64,000 nucleotides of DNA from Brachypodium distachyon (GCF_000005505.3 NC_016132.3:6572001-6636000); one strand, 5' to 3'. Shown: positions 10,791 through 24,080, numbered from the stretch's first letter. A program made the numbers and translations. The notes: generated from the letters alone by a model not told the origin.

Positions 10791-13700
10791 ATGGACATCG
10801 ACCCTTCCTCCGCCTCTCACGCCGACGGCGGGGCCAGCGACATGTGGCCCTTCGACTCGCTCACGACCTCGCTCTTCTTCTCCTCCGTCTCCTCCTCCCC
10901 GCCGCCGCTTACGACGCTGCCCGTGGCGTCCTCGTCCTGGCTCGCGCCGCCCTCCCCGCTCTGGCTCTTCGACGACCGCCAGCTGCTGCCGATCGAGGTG
11001 GGACCGCCGCCCGTCTCCGCGGCGGCGGAGAACGCTGCTGTGGCCGCTGCCGCTGCCGCGGCCGCGGCCGCCGAGGACGTCCAACGAGCCCGCTCCGGTG
11101 AGCCTTGTTAGACTTTACTGAGACTGTTTTTCCCCTTCCTGGATCGTATACGATTTGGAACGATTCGAGGAGAAGCGCGAGATGTTTAAGGAGGTTCTCT
11201 CGTGATTTTGTTCCTATCTCTGGTTTGGCTTATCGAATCGATTGGTTCCTCGGAATATTTTTGCTCCAAGGCTGGCACACAGGGGCGGCTCGAATCCTGC
11301 TGTTACTCTAGTCGTTATTAGGACGCTAACCTTTTCTGTGCTGTACGATGCACGAAGTTTCCGAGCTTTGCGTTTGACTTTTTATTTTTCTTTGTGCCTC
11401 CTTTTGGCACGTTTGTTGGTTGCATATGACTCGGCTTATGAATTTCTCGAGGAAACAGAATGCAGTTGCTAATCCAACAAGATGGATAACATGTTGTGAA
11501 ATCATTATCCCAGTTGCAATGATGTTTAATTAGTGTGGAAAATCTTGGCTTTCTGTCTGACTACGTGGGGGTAATGCGTGGCCAGTGCAAATGATTGATA
11601 AAATTGGTTGGTGGCTTGTTGGATTCCACTTGGAGACGGGATTACTTGCTAATTATTACTAATATATGGGGGTCATTTTCTTCTGCTATTGTTGCCTGAG
11701 TCATTTTACTTTATCCAGTGCACAAACTACTTGTGGCTGTGTCCCTCATTAGTGGTGGTGTGATTCCTCCAAAGCGAGCTCGCGTATTTAGTAGATTTGG
11801 TGGTGGGCTATGACGGCACTAGATTTTATTCAAAGTTGAAGCTGTTGGATAATGTCTTACTTTGTCTCATTATATTATTATAGTATTTTGGAAGGGAAAC
11901 AACGAAATGAACTTTGCTTATGTGCTAAATAAATTAGGACTTCTCCATTTCACTTTTTCTTCAATTTGTATCGGAGGAAAGTGTTGAAATAACACACGAT
12001 GTACACAAAAGAAAGCCAACATAAGAAGAAGAAACAGCAGAAGCTGAAGGGTACAGAGAAAAGAAAGCAACGCTTTTGCCTTCTCTTAATTGTTAATCAA
12101 GTTCCATTACATTGTTTGGTGTTTCGAGAAATACTCTTCAATTGAAGATAGAACGTGTGGTACTGTTGATTTGCTTCATTTTATTGTCAGCATTGATGCA
12201 TTAAGTTAACAAACATGATGTCTCTCAGAAACATATTTGGTCCTTCTTGAAATAGGTATTTACTTCTCAGATACTCACATTAGCGCTAGGTTGTAGATTG
12301 AATGGTTGATCATAGCAAAATGTATTACTTAGGTAATTAGCAATGTTATTCCTTTGTTATTCTATGTTCTTAGCCTTTTTCCCCTCACAATATGCTGCAC
12401 CTCTTTTGCTATCCAGGGAATTCGGACACAGCAAGTAAGAGGGTTGAACGACTTAACAACAACAAATGGCAGATTCACCTATCTCTGCATGACGATAGCA
12501 CAAACAGCTCTTGTTTGTTTAAGGAGAAGCTTACACATGCTCTCAGGTACTTCAAGGAGTCGACAGATCAGCATCTGTTGGTTCAGGTTTGGGCACCGGT
12601 TAAGAGTGGAGATCGCTACGTGCTTACTACGTCAGGACAACCATTTGTACTTGACCACCAGAGCATTGGGCTACTTCAGTACAGAGCTGTATCCATGATG
12701 TACATGTTCTCCATAGATGGAGATAATGCTGGAGAGCTTGGGTTACCTGGGCGTGTCTATAAGCAAAAAGTGCCTGAGTGGACACCAAATGTGCAGTATT
12801 ATAGCAGCACTGAGTATCCACGCCTTAACCATGCTATCAGTTACAATGTTCATGGTACTGTTGCTTTGCCTGTTTTTGATCCTTCTGTTCAGTCTTGTAT
12901 TGCTGTTGTTGAACTTATAATGACATCGAAGAAGATAAACTATGCCGACGAGGTCGATAAAGTCTGCAAAGCTCTTGAGGTTAGTCTTTTATTTTGCTCA
13001 GTCAACATTCATAGTCGTCCCATCAAAATCTTCTCATCTCTTTTGTAGTTGCAAAAACTTCATGTTTAGATCAGATGGTTCTTAGAGGTGACTTAGAAAT
13101 AGTTATTTCTCTTCTCAGTTGCCTGAGAAATAGCCAAACCATTTTTTATGTCACATGAGCTTTCAGGTGACATTGCTTGGATATGTGGACATCATATCCT
13201 TAGTCACTGGTTGTAGAAACCACATGTAGCATAAGTTTCTTGAACCCTTATTTCTGTTACATTTTAGTCATATTTTGTATGCTATTGTGCAGGCAGTAAA
13301 TCTTAAAAGCACTGAGATATTGGACCATCCAAATGTCCAGGTGAGCATTCAATCAGCATGGACAATTAATCTCTACTATTTCTTCCATGGCCCATTTATG
13401 TGTTTATTTGTTTCTTGCATAATCAGATATGTAATGAAGGTCGTCAATCTGCTCTGGTGGAGATACTAGAGATCTTGACAGTCGTATGTGAAGAGCACAA
13501 GCTTCCTTTAGCACAAACTTGGGTCCCTTGCAAGTATCGAAGTGTATTGGCGCATGGTGGTGGTGTTAAGAAAAGTTGCTTGAGCTTTGATGGAAGTTGC
13601 ATGGGGGAGGTATGCATGTCAACCAGTGATGTAGCGTTTCATGTTATTGATGCCCACATGTGGGGATTTAGAGATGCTTGTATAGAGCATCACCTGCAGA

Positions 13701-16001
13701 AGGGACAAGGAGTTTCTGGAAAGGCTTTTATCTATCACAGACCTTGTTTTTCGAAAGATATTAGTCAGTTCTGTAAGGTGGAGTATCCCCTTGTGCACTA
13801 TGCTCGCATGTTTGGATTGGCTGGCTGCTTTGCGGTATGTTTGCAAAGTCCTTACACTGGAGATGATTATTATATATTAGAGTTTTTCCTGCCACCCAGT
13901 TGCAGAGACGAAGATGATCAAAATGCCTTGTTGGAGTCTATATTAGGTCTCATAAATCAGTGTCTCCGTAATCTAAAGGTAGCTGATAATGGGGCCTCCA
14001 ATGAGGCTTCTCTTCAACTTAGTAATGTGCTAATAATTGAAAATGAAGATTTCAAGACAACTGGGCATTTTGGGAACTCTGAAGGTTGCTTTCGTGAATC
14101 GCCTGAAGACGATACAAATGGAGTCCACGAGTTTGATAAAGGGAATAATAAAGTATCAGAGGGACATGTGTTGGCTGATGATAACTCTCAAAACAATGGC
14201 ACGTCTGTCTCCAGGCCAAATGGTAGTGGTGCTTCTGATTCTTCATTGCTTCACAAAAGCAACAAACAACCTGAAAGGAGACGAGGAAAAGCTGAAAAAA
14301 CTATCAGTTTAGAAGTTCTTCAGCAATATTTTTCTGGAAGCCTGAAAAATGCTGCAAAAAGCCTTGGTGGTACGCTTTGACTATTTAAATTTAGGAATTT
14401 GACAATCTATTTAAGTTTACAATTCCCCTACTTTTGGGTTTTACTGTTTGTGCTTGCTGCCCACACTAGTTGGCATTTGAGATTGAAACTAGATCTATTG
14501 TTTTGTTTCCTTGGGTTTAGGTAAACTTGAGCCACCTAACCACTTACATTTTGTTGTTTAGGGTCCATTCATACACATCTACATGCAGTAGAAATGTAGG
14601 ATCAATAAACGCTATGTCTCCTGCAAAGAAGTACATTTCTAGTCATATCATATGTCAATGATTGGTTGAAGTGGAAACAATGAGGAATTTTGCTGTCATA
14701 TTTGCAGAAGCAATCTAGCAAAACAAATTTCTTTTAATATGCCTACCTTCACCAGATACTGCCAAGTGCCAATAGCCTGATTTGCTTGTTGTGATTCTCT
14801 GAAGGAAACAAAAATTGAGCTTGTGCATGAATCATAATTATGTATCTCCTAGGATGGCTTCTTTTATTTTAGAATACTTTTTACAGTTGACTTCCTTTGA
14901 CACCATTTCGTTCTGAATCTAAAAGACAAAATACATGCATAGGACATTGAATCTTGCAGTGATAATGACTGTATAGGGGTTTGACTTGTGGATATTGTTG
15001 GCATACCTAAATTATCATTTTTCTATTTGACAGTGTGCCCCACAACCATGAAGCGCATCTGCAGGCAACATGGGATTTCTCGCTGGCCATCTCGCAAAAT
15101 CAACAAGGTCAACCGGTCTCTCTCGAAATTAAAGCAGGTTATTGAGTCTGTTCAAGGCTCGGATGCGGCATTTAATCTCACGTCTATAACAGGTCCTCTT
15201 CCTACTATTCCTGTTGGCCCTTCATCAGATTCTTTCAATATAGAGAGAGCAAATCAAAGTAAAGCAGAACTTTCAAATCCTGCTGTTGATGGCGACAGAG
15301 ATTCATCTTTGCAAAAGTCCCTAGAAAATGGTAGCCACTTTGGTCTAGTCATGCCGCAGCAAGGATTTGTAGACACTAGCAACAATGTCCAACTTGAAGC
15401 AGACAAAGTTTCTCTCTCAAGAAGTTCATCAGGAGAAGGCAGTATAAATTCACGTACTTCAGAGGGCTCGTGTCAGGGAAGTCCTGCGAACCAGACATTT
15501 GTTTGCAAGCCTATCGCTTCAACATTCTTGGAACCACAACCAAATCCTGAGGGGTTCACAAAAGAGCCTTTCCAAGAACCAGAGCTTCCACTTTCCAGGA
15601 TGCTCATTGAGGATTCTGGTAGTTCCAAAGATTTGAAGAATTTCTTCACTTCAGCTACTGACAAACCAAAGTTTGCCCCTCCCAGCAATTTCGGGCCAAT
15701 GCAGAATTCGGGGACCGTGACGATAAAGGCGAGTTTTAAGGAAGACATTGTAAGGTTCCGATTCCCATGTTCTAGCAACGTTATGGTATTGAAAGATGAA
15801 GTGGCCAAAAGGCTGAGGATGGATGTTGGCATGTTCGATATCAAGTACCTTGACGATGATCATGAGTGGGTGAAGTTGGCTTGCAATGCGGACTTGGAAG
15901 AATGCATGGAGATCTCCCGGCATTCTCGCAGCCATGTCATCAGGCTATTGGTTAGCGATATTGCGGCCCACATTGGTAGCTCTTGTGGAAGCTCTGGTTG
16001 A
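10791..16001 (+). CDS. NIN-like protein (NLP) transcription factor, 5 exons, 942 aa
   Basis: Exons 10791-11097, 12417-12979, 13293-13340, 13427-14369 and 15034-16001 join in frame (943 codons with the stop). An acidic, Ser/Ala-rich N-terminus (MDIDPSS) is followed by the GAF-like NLP region. The RWP-RK DNA-binding domain spans about residues 595-650 and is split by the last intron; it contains RRGKAEKTISLE and KRICRQHGISRWPSRKINKV. A PB1 domain lies at about 845-925 (IKASFKEDIVRFRFP, KYLDDDHEWVKL). NLPs are nuclear regulators that bind nitrate-responsive elements; the N-terminal region mediates nitrate activation and PB1 mediates protein contacts. The length and domain order are normal for the family and I see no lesion. 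The start was chosen because MD.D openings are usual and upstream sequence lacks similarity. I cannot assign the ortholog number. Confidence 0.93.
13087..13131. repeat. Short palindromic repeat in NLP intron 2
   Basis: The sequence around GAAATAGTTATTTCTC and CAGTTGCCTGAGAAATAG resembles the ends of the MITE-like sequence at 22147-22314 in the neighbouring gene. It is probably a remnant of the same repeat family. Confidence 0.4.
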
Positions 16002-17423
16002 TATGCAAGTCACCTTTTAAAAGTTTTCTTCAATGGTATGTACAAGTTCCTGTTCCATGAGGTCAGTTGTTAAGCTAGTTCTGTTGCTAGATAGCTTTAG
16101 CAGCTTCATTGTGTTCGGTTACCGTACCAATATTTTTTGTATGATTATGTGTAACTCCACAAAACACACGTGTTGTCAATGCTGTACATATTTCGCATGT
16201 GGTGCTGGAAATTCTAGTGGTACAGTTATAAACCGAAATTGTTGTAATATGACTCTTTGTTGTCCAGAAATTGAACAGCTTTGTAGGTTCCTTCCTTTTC
16301 TTCAATAATTCCCCTTGAGTTTGAGCCTCTTCTTTTTTGTCATTTTGGCTAGGAAAGAATGCCTGTTTCGTGTGCTACCTTTCTGCTGTTGGAAACTTAT
16401 TTGGTCCAGCTTGAGCTATACTATTGATTTTGATCTTGTGCATTGATAGAATTGGTGTTTAGAATCCAGCTGCTGCTAGTAGACTTGTCCATCCAGTATT
16501 GTTGAGGAACTGTTCACGTATTGCATCACTCATTTTCATTTCAGAATAGACAAAGCGAAGTTTCCAGTTGGATTAGTCGCCATTTCCCGCACAAAATCTA
16601 CAATATTTATTTTATGCCACCTGTACAAGCTCTGCACGATTAGGGCCTACATGGATAATAAATGGATGATAATGCAGTTGGGGCAAGATTTGAAGACCAC
16701 AGCTTTCAGATGACAGCTCGTAGATAGAAGAAAATACTCGACAATGCATGGTTTCTGAGGTTAATGCTAGCATGTGCAATGAGGTGTTCCACGTAGATGT
16801 TTGCACCTGTGGTCCCGTACCTCAAATTGTACAGGTGTCGCTGCACATCACAAAATATCAAGATTTGGCGAGGAGCTAGTCACCTTGCCCAAAGAGGCAT
16901 AACCTTCAATCAAACTGGAATTTTGAGACTTAAACAACCTTTCCCCTCCTGCCAGAGGGGGAAAAGAAAAAGAGTCCACTGAGCATAAATTCTCCGACAA
17001 AGCGAATTTTCCATGACTACTTGAATACGCATCTCGAAGTTTCATAAAAAAAGATTGAAAACAAAATCAAGGATGTACTAAATGTAACATGAACGCTTGA
17101 CAACATTTGTGCAAGAATATGACATATTATGTGCATTACAAAAAAAAGACAACAAATAAAGTATCACTCTAGAAACTATACATGAACAAATTTATTTTTT
17201 CTATGGTTCACAAATGGTCATGTGTTTGTATTATTTCTTTTAAATGCTCATGCTATAGCATATTGCACATCAATGGGTTTTTCCACATTTTTTTAAACTC
17301 ACAAAAACTATTTTCACAGTGGGTTGCGCCCGCAATGAGGATTTTTTTGACTCTACTCAATGTTCTTGAATCGTTTATAATTAAAATTATAGGTACACGT
17401 TTGACAGACACTTTAACAAAATT
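16002..17423. other. 3' flanks between two convergent genes
   Basis: The NLP gene ends at 16001 and the beta-amylase coding region ends at 17424 from the other side, so both transcripts terminate in this interval. It is AT-rich with runs of T and A. No further gene is supported; the frames at 16033-16308 and 17182-17604 have no domain signal. Confidence 0.6.
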
Positions 17424-20400
17424 TCATGTGTATACAGAGGCCCTGTTAACAACCCAAACAACTGACACTGAAGGTAGACATTGGTGTCCTCTCCTGAAGT
17501 TTAATCTAGCTAGAAAGGTTCTGGCATCTGACATTTTCCTAACAAACTTGGTAAACCGATTCCAATTTTGGAACTCGAATAAACTTTTGTTCATTCTAAC
17601 ATAATTGAATGAAAAAGATGTTCCCGAAGTACCGCCTGAGTAGAGCCTTGAGCTTCTTATGACTTGACTCAGTGATGTATCATCCAGCCTTGTCACAGAG
17701 TTTTCACCATTAAGAGGTAGATTACATATTTTAGCGGCAGCCATAAGTTGCCGGAGAGTACCTTCTGGACTGCTCTGAGAATTGTTTCTTTCCGCATCCC
17801 TCAGGTCAAAACAACTGCAGCACAAGGCAGCTTTATATCTAGAGAACATTTGAGCAATAGGAAGATAACCATCTCTTAATAATGTATTGTAGTAACCAGC
17901 TGTCAGCTCAGATGGGTGTGAACATGTATAATAGTGCCAATGTATGCCAGAAACCTTTCCTGAGATGGTCACGCCAGTGCCAGAAAAGATAGCATCAGCA
18001 ATCGTGCATAACCTCTCTCCATGGAGAAGAAGCATTCCTGAATACCACTCGAGGAAAAATCGACCATAGGGTGTACTCCAGCATCCTCCATCGGCACGGA
18101 AAAAATTAGTTTCTTCAGGGTTCTGCCGTATGGCATCTGTGCCAGCTGGACCACCCTCTCCCCATTCTTGAATCCCAAGAATCCGTGCATGAGAGCTCAA
18201 TGATGCTTGCATGAACTGTCCAAGTACAGCAGAACAAAGTGATTACAACCCTGTCTTTTGATGCTAGATACTCCAGTAATCAGAAGAGCCATGCAATAAC
18301 ACAAACAGGATTGCTGTTTCATAATAGAAAGCCGTTTACTGTGGTTTAACCTAAATAAATGCATGCACGTTTTTTTCTGTCTAATTCAGCATTACTTCCT
18401 TAAAAGGATAGGTAAGGGAATAAGCACGCAATGTAACCATTTCTTTAGGTTCAACTCGTGGCTTCCAAACAGGCCCAAGAGGGCAGCTTATTCATGCACT
18501 CATGCCCCTCTTGAATAAACTAAAGCCACTCAAAGTTTGATATAAGCTGAATGCATGCCAAGTGGGTTTTAAGACATTAAGTTCATCTCCCATATAAGTT
18601 GGCAGTTGGCTGATTACACAAAGTTCTAGTTGCTGTAAACAGGTGAGTGTAAAACCTACACATTACACTAGGGCTTGTACTTAGGTGCAATCATCATATA
18701 TGCCCAAAAACGAATATTCACTGAACACGCAAAAACTTTTCATATTAAAGTGATAATAAAGATTAAGGATCATCATTCACTGTGTACCTTGTCATAACAC
18801 TGAAATTCCCCAAGTTCAGATGAGCTGCCTGGCTGATATAGTTTCTCGGTCGGGCATGATGGATACCTAAGCTCACCTCCTGGGCCCATTCCAACTTGAA
18901 CCTCCTGAAAGACAATAGCTATAAGAGGCTTACGACCTGTTGCTGGTGTAAAATAAGCATGATGTGCTTAAATTCCAAAGGAGAGCACAAACTGTCACAA
19001 TGGCCCCAAGGTACTCCTTGAAAGTGTCCCGAAAGCTTCTCATCAAGTCCGAATAAGCTTGCATAGGTGATCTTCCCTTCAGAAGTGGAAGAATGTCGCA
19101 TCCCAATGAGATGTACTCTTTGTTTCTCCGTTGGTATCTATCAGTATATGACAAGTCTGGCATATTATCCATTTCCTCAAGCACCCATTGTGGAAGAGGT
19201 ACCCTGAAGTAGGCAAAATTAGCAGAAAGAGATATCTTGAGAACGAATGAAATAGACTTGTCACTAGTTTGGTTGTGTATGTCAAGAATAAAGGACTAGG
19301 TTGAAAGAGCAAGACAGTAAACATAGCAGAGTGGGAAAAAAGAAAGAATTTTATTAAGTGATATTCCGACAAATGTACGTGGGTTAGTAGTCCATATAGA
19401 CTTTTTAAAGTAGATTAAAAAGAGGGCAGCCCGGTGCACGTAGCTCCCGCTTGCGCAGGGTCCGGGGAAGGGTCCGACCACTTTTTAAAGTAGATTATAC
19501 TGAATAAATGCTTCAAGTTCAGTGTTACCACCAAATTGGTGGATCATTTGTGTGTGTGCAATTGCCAACAGCCTGACACATTTGGCATGCCAGAAACCAA
19601 TTTGTTTTCCCATGTTCCACCAATAAAAATTCTTGGGAGAAGCCACTGCTAAAATGTCAGACATATTTTGCTTTAGCAGTTGCATCAACGGGTTACAATT
19701 GATGTATGATCTATGATGATCATACACCATGTGCCTTCCCGTTTTACCATATTGAAAAGGTTCGTAGCAATTTGGGATGGACCCATATTTTTCTGTCACA
19801 ACTTGGGCGGTTGGGCCAATGAGTAAAGCACATAGTCTAGCCCACAAAAAATGGAATAACATTGATATAGTGGCTTGATGCCAATGACACAGCATCATTG
19901 TCATGACGTGCTTAAATACCAAGGAGCACAAATTGTCACTATGGCCCCAATCAATCTCTTTGGTGCTGATAGATTTCAAACCTTGTTCACGCGAAAAATA
20001 CTCCAATTTCTAACCAACCCAGTTAGGTCTTCATGCTAATTTGATGGGCAAGCAGATTTAACAACATCATCAACTGTGTCCAACTGTTTGTTCATATATC
20101 ATATATACATCCCAAAATAAATATTGAAAACAAAGTTATTTGCATGCCATGCACATTAATGGCTCGGCTCTAGTAGGCACAAACGACATGTAATAGCAGG
20201 AATTGTGCATGTTTATGTTCACATAGATAGCTCTACAACATTGTGCGGAGGTTCAACACAGGCTCCCGGTGGCTCTAGATTCTTTATACATATATCATAT
20301 ATTACATCCCAAAATAAATATTGAAAACAAAGTTATTTGCATGCCATGCACATTAATGGCTGGGCTCCAGTAGGCACCAACGACATGTAATAGCAGGAAT

Positions 20401-23400
20401 TGTGCATGTTTATGTTCACATAGATAGCTCTACAACATTGTGCGGAGGTTCAACACAGGCTCCCGGTGGCTCTAGATTCTTTCTTTTTTTTTGCGCATGG
20501 CTCCCCATGGCTCTACATTCAACATGAACATACTAAAAATGAGTAAATGTTTCCTAAGAATTGTTCAGATGCTCACGGTGAGGGGACAGAGCTAGATTAT
20601 TTTCCTAAAAATGAGTAAAAGTTTCTTAAGAATCGAACATCACAAAGGGAGCTAAATATAAAGTATAATTGTCCTATCCAATTAAGGCAGGACGCAGACC
20701 TAGGTGGATACCAGTAATTCCTGCTGTAATAGATCCTCTGTGTCACCCATCTCAATGTCTTTGTAGCAATCATTATCATGATCATCAAATGTTGGCAACC
20801 AAATGAACTCATAGTTGTAAGCTTATAGTCACCTCGAAAGTATGGAAATGCTTAAGCTTCATACTTCATTTGCTCCTTCATTACCTTGTTGGGAGATTGG
20901 CATGAGCGCCAGACCCCAGGAGCAGCAGAGGTCGAAAATGAAGGAGCAGCAATAATCCATGTACGCAATCCGGAAGGAAGATGAGGAAATAGACCAGAAG
21001 AGGATATAGTAAGAGTTGAATCCATGCATGTCAAGAGTCCATATTAGGGAGTTCTTATGTTAGGAGTCAAGTCAAGATATTCTACATTCAGGTGTATGTT
21101 GTTAAATAATATCCTCTCATCAGTTGTTATTTGCAACCAACTGCAGTTTTCACTCTTCGCCCCGCTGCCCTAGATGTAACTACCACCCACAACACCTACT
21201 AGTCAATGACAATCTCGTCTGTGAGTGAATCATCCCTAAATCTTTGCAGCAAAAGGGGCACACAATACATATCAGATTTGCATCCATGGCTTCCAAGGCA
21301 GACAAGTAGCAGGCGAACATTGAATTGAGGTTGGTTATAACCTATCGCAGCAATCAGCAGAAGGAAAGTTCACCTGAACTTCAGAAGAATTTGGTGGCAG
21401 TACATCAGGAATTCAGGATCTAGCAGGGATCGATGGACATTTAAAAAAAGGAAGAAAAGGAAACCGACCGGTGATGGACTACTTCCTGAGCCAGCCGACC
21501 TTCCTTTGTTGCCGCCAGACTCCCAAAGTCACAACAGGATTGCCTGATCTGACAGGGTTAGTATGATAGCACTAACTGTGGACCCCTCACTAATGCTGAC
21601 TCTGCCAGAGACTGGACCGTTATTGAAGCCCTCCTCACTGCCCTATGTGTACCGCAATCCTGGATGTTTGCAAGGATGAAGGATCCCTCTAATACCACTC
21701 TAGCTGAAAAGTGAGTCTGTCTATCTGATGCGTTAACTGGCATATGGAGCTGGGTTTTTCCACCATTTGACAGCTTCAGAGATTGCAGGGAGAAGGAGAA
21801 GGGGCTATGTTCCAATTCGTATAGGAATTTCATCAAGGGATATCACTGCCAACACCTTTTCTACCTTTAAGTGTTGCACGATGAAGGACCTCCTTGAATT
21901 CCAGATCGAGGATGAGTTGTTTCTCCAGTAGGAAAAATATTGTGGCGTCAGCCCCTGGAGCAAAAGGGAAGGAGCAGGAGCAGTTCATGGACCAAAGAAA
22001 TCACGGAGAAAGATTCTGAAAGAGTCAGTAATAGGATTAGGCAAGTTAGAGATACAGTAATATTTGAGTCCCTGTTATGTTAGGAGACCATTTTAGGGAA
22101 TTCTCATCTTAGGAGGCAAGTCAAGATAACCTATATGGTTTTGCTATTTCTTAGGCGACTGAGAAATAACTATTTCTTAGTCGATGATAACAACCTTTTG
22201 ATTCAATCATTGAGATTCGTGTAAGATTAATGTAGGTCCGATGGATAAGAAAATCTTGATTGGATGGCTACGATTGTTGACTGAGAAATAACTATTTCTT
22301 AGGCGACTGAGAAACTAACAAGGTTATGCTAAAGTATGGCTTGTCACTACTATTAATGCATTGTTCGGTAATGCCCCCACTGTCACAAGAACCAAAATGA
22401 GCCAACGGAACTTGCACAACATTCTGGAGGACATGTGCTCAATAAGGTGTCTTCTGTGCCTTTGCTGAAAAGATCGAAGGTGATGGTTTACCGCTGGACG
22501 AGATCTGCATCGATGCATTAATAGTAGTGACAAGCCATACTTTAGCATAACCTTGTTACATGTAAAAACTAAAAACTTCAGAGGACCTTCTGTTCTCTCT
22601 ATATATAGTATATCTCCATATGGGGTGCACATAAGCAATCACATTTGTTCAAGTGCTAGGTTGGTTCAGCCACCACATACTGTTCTTTGGAATATGTGCT
22701 CTTTGAGTTAAGATCCACAGTGAACAACAGAACAATGGGTATGATGCCAACCTAGTTTCCCAAGTTGAATGGTGATACATTTTTAATGCTTTGAAGGACA
22801 ATTAGTTGCATGTCAACTTTTGAAAAGAAAACAGTAAAATTACCATTTCATCCTGATCAAATTCTCATCTCTTGAACATGGTTTAAAAAGGCATAAACAC
22901 GATAAAGTACTTCTATCATCATTGCAACAAGTATGTACATATATCAAAACAAAACAACAAGTTGTGAATATTAAAGGTTACTGAATCTCAAAAAATAAAA
23001 ATAAAAATCTGCTCAACATGCAATGCAACATGTACAGTAAAACATGTAAGGTCACATCTTCAACACTTTTTCATGTGCTACATCCATGACTGATGTCATG
23101 GCACAACTCTTGCTCAGTGAGAAGACTCTGTAAGTTGTTTCTTTCGTACAGCTTCATCTGGAATGTTCGACTCCTAGGTCTACCATAACACTGGCACAAA
23201 CTACAAAATAAGTTTCTGGTCTAGTGGTGGTGGCCATATCCAAATTTGAAGACACAGCACACTCTTGTGATAATTCATTGCACTGACTTCCTTAAATTCC
23301 ATAGAGTTCAATCACACTAGTATAAACCAACCTAAATTCACCACTTCTCATTAATGCCCACAAAATGGTTTAAAATGCAGCCTTCTCCCTACACATTTAC

Positions 23401-24080
23401 CACGAGAGCTTCAACATGATGACTTCAAACACAGTCGAATATAAACCCTTTAACATTTGGCACAACCTAACAGAAGAGCCGCAAAGCAAAATAGGCACGT
23501 TTAGAGCAGAGGGCAGAAGCGAGACGCACCAGAATGAGTCATGAGGCCCGGCGCCGCACTGGTGGAAGGCGAGGATGGCGCGCATGCGGAGCCCGTAGCG
23601 CCGCGCCATGCCGGCTAGCTCGAGGTACCCCGCCCAGTCGTACTCCCCGGGGCCCCCGCGCTCCACGACGCCCCACCACAGCTCCACTGCCACCCCCGTC
23701 ACCCCGGCGCTCGCCAGCGCGGCAAGGGAAGCCGCCATAGCGCGCCTCCGCGCCACGCGGCCCCCCGAGCCCACGGCGTCGGCGGGGAGCGTGACATACA
23801 CGGGAGCCCCGGGGGGCGCGGCTGGCGGGGGAGGCGGCGAAACGTAGTGGATCTCGCCCCCGTCCCCTCCCCCTTCCCCGTCTCCTCCACCGCTGTAGGA
23901 GGAAGAGGACGAGGAGGAAAACGAAGCCGACGAGTTGGAGGAGGAGCAGGGGCGGCGCGGGAAGGAGGAGGAGGAGGCCACGCGGATGAGTGGCGCGCGG
24001 CGGAAGCGGGCTCCTCGGAGGGGCGCTGTACTGGCGAAGACGGCGAGGGGAGGGTGCGGCGGCGCGGCGATCGCCGCCAT
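17424..24080 (-). CDS. BAM9: BAM9-type beta-amylase, plastid-targeted, probably non-catalytic (556 aa)
   Basis: Exons in transcript order are 24080-23530, 19203-18993, 18904-18788 and 18215-17424, joined in frame. The N-terminus ([15 protein letters not shown], then Ser/Arg-rich) looks like a chloroplast transit peptide. Glycosyl hydrolase family 14 motifs include [46 protein letters not shown] and [14 protein letters not shown]. The proton-donor Glu is kept (about residue 265). The second catalytic Glu, in the usual TCLEM-type motif, is Asp here ([10 protein letters not shown], about 430). The flexible-loop motif GGNVGD is replaced by GAGPHD, and the Asp of the D.WWG motif is Glu. These are features of the non-catalytic BAM9 branch, thought to act as regulators in starch metabolism. 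The symbol rests on motif similarity only. Intron 1 is 4.3 kb. Confidence 0.88.
19905..19950. repeat. Partial copy of the BAM9 exon 2/intron 2 junction inside intron 1
   Basis: About 46 bases match 18961-19009 with a few substitutions and a 3-base length difference. Shared blocks are TGCTTAAAT.CCAA, GAGCACAAA.TGTCA and ATGGCCCCAA. The matched segment spans the donor site of exon 2. It lies about 0.9 kb upstream, in transcript terms, inside the first intron. Confidence 0.6.
20093..20482. repeat. Tandem duplication, two copies of about 193 bp, in BAM9 intron 1
   Basis: 20093-20285 and 20289-20482 are almost identical, from CATATATCATATAT to TCTAGATTCTTT. The few differences (for example GGCTCGGCTCTAG against GGCTGGGCTCCAG) suggest a fairly recent duplication. 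It is non-coding. Confidence 0.9.
21036..22140. mobile_element. Possible relic of an LTR element in BAM9 intron 1
   Basis: Two short blocks about 1 kb apart share TTAGGGA.TTCT.AT, then TTAGGAG.CAAGTCAAGATA (21043-21081 and 22091-22122), in the same orientation. They may be the ends of a small LTR retrotransposon whose interior is decayed. No coding domain is visible between them, so this is tentative. Confidence 0.35.
22147..22314. mobile_element. MITE-like element with palindromic ends
   Basis: Both ends contain GACTGAGAAATAACTATTTC followed or preceded by TTAG.CGA, arranged as inverted repeats around an AT-rich core of about 85 bp. A related motif occurs at 13087-13131. The family was not identified. 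Confidence 0.5.
22316..22558. repeat. 46-bp perfect inverted repeat around a 151-bp loop, BAM9 intron 1
   Basis: The left arm 22316-22361 (TAACAAGGTTATGCTAAAGT...) and the right arm 22513-22558 are exact reverse complements by my reading. The structure would fold into a long stem in either transcript strand. It directly abuts the MITE-like element at 22147-22314. It could be a young MITE or a partial inverted duplication; I see no flanking direct repeat. Confidence 0.85.

Noticed and set aside
19485..20006. 173-codon minus-strand open frame inside BAM9 intron 1
   Set aside because: No recognised motif, no conserved splice links to the BAM9 exons, and it overlaps the copied exon 2 junction. 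It might be a repeat-derived frame, but I cannot support a gene.
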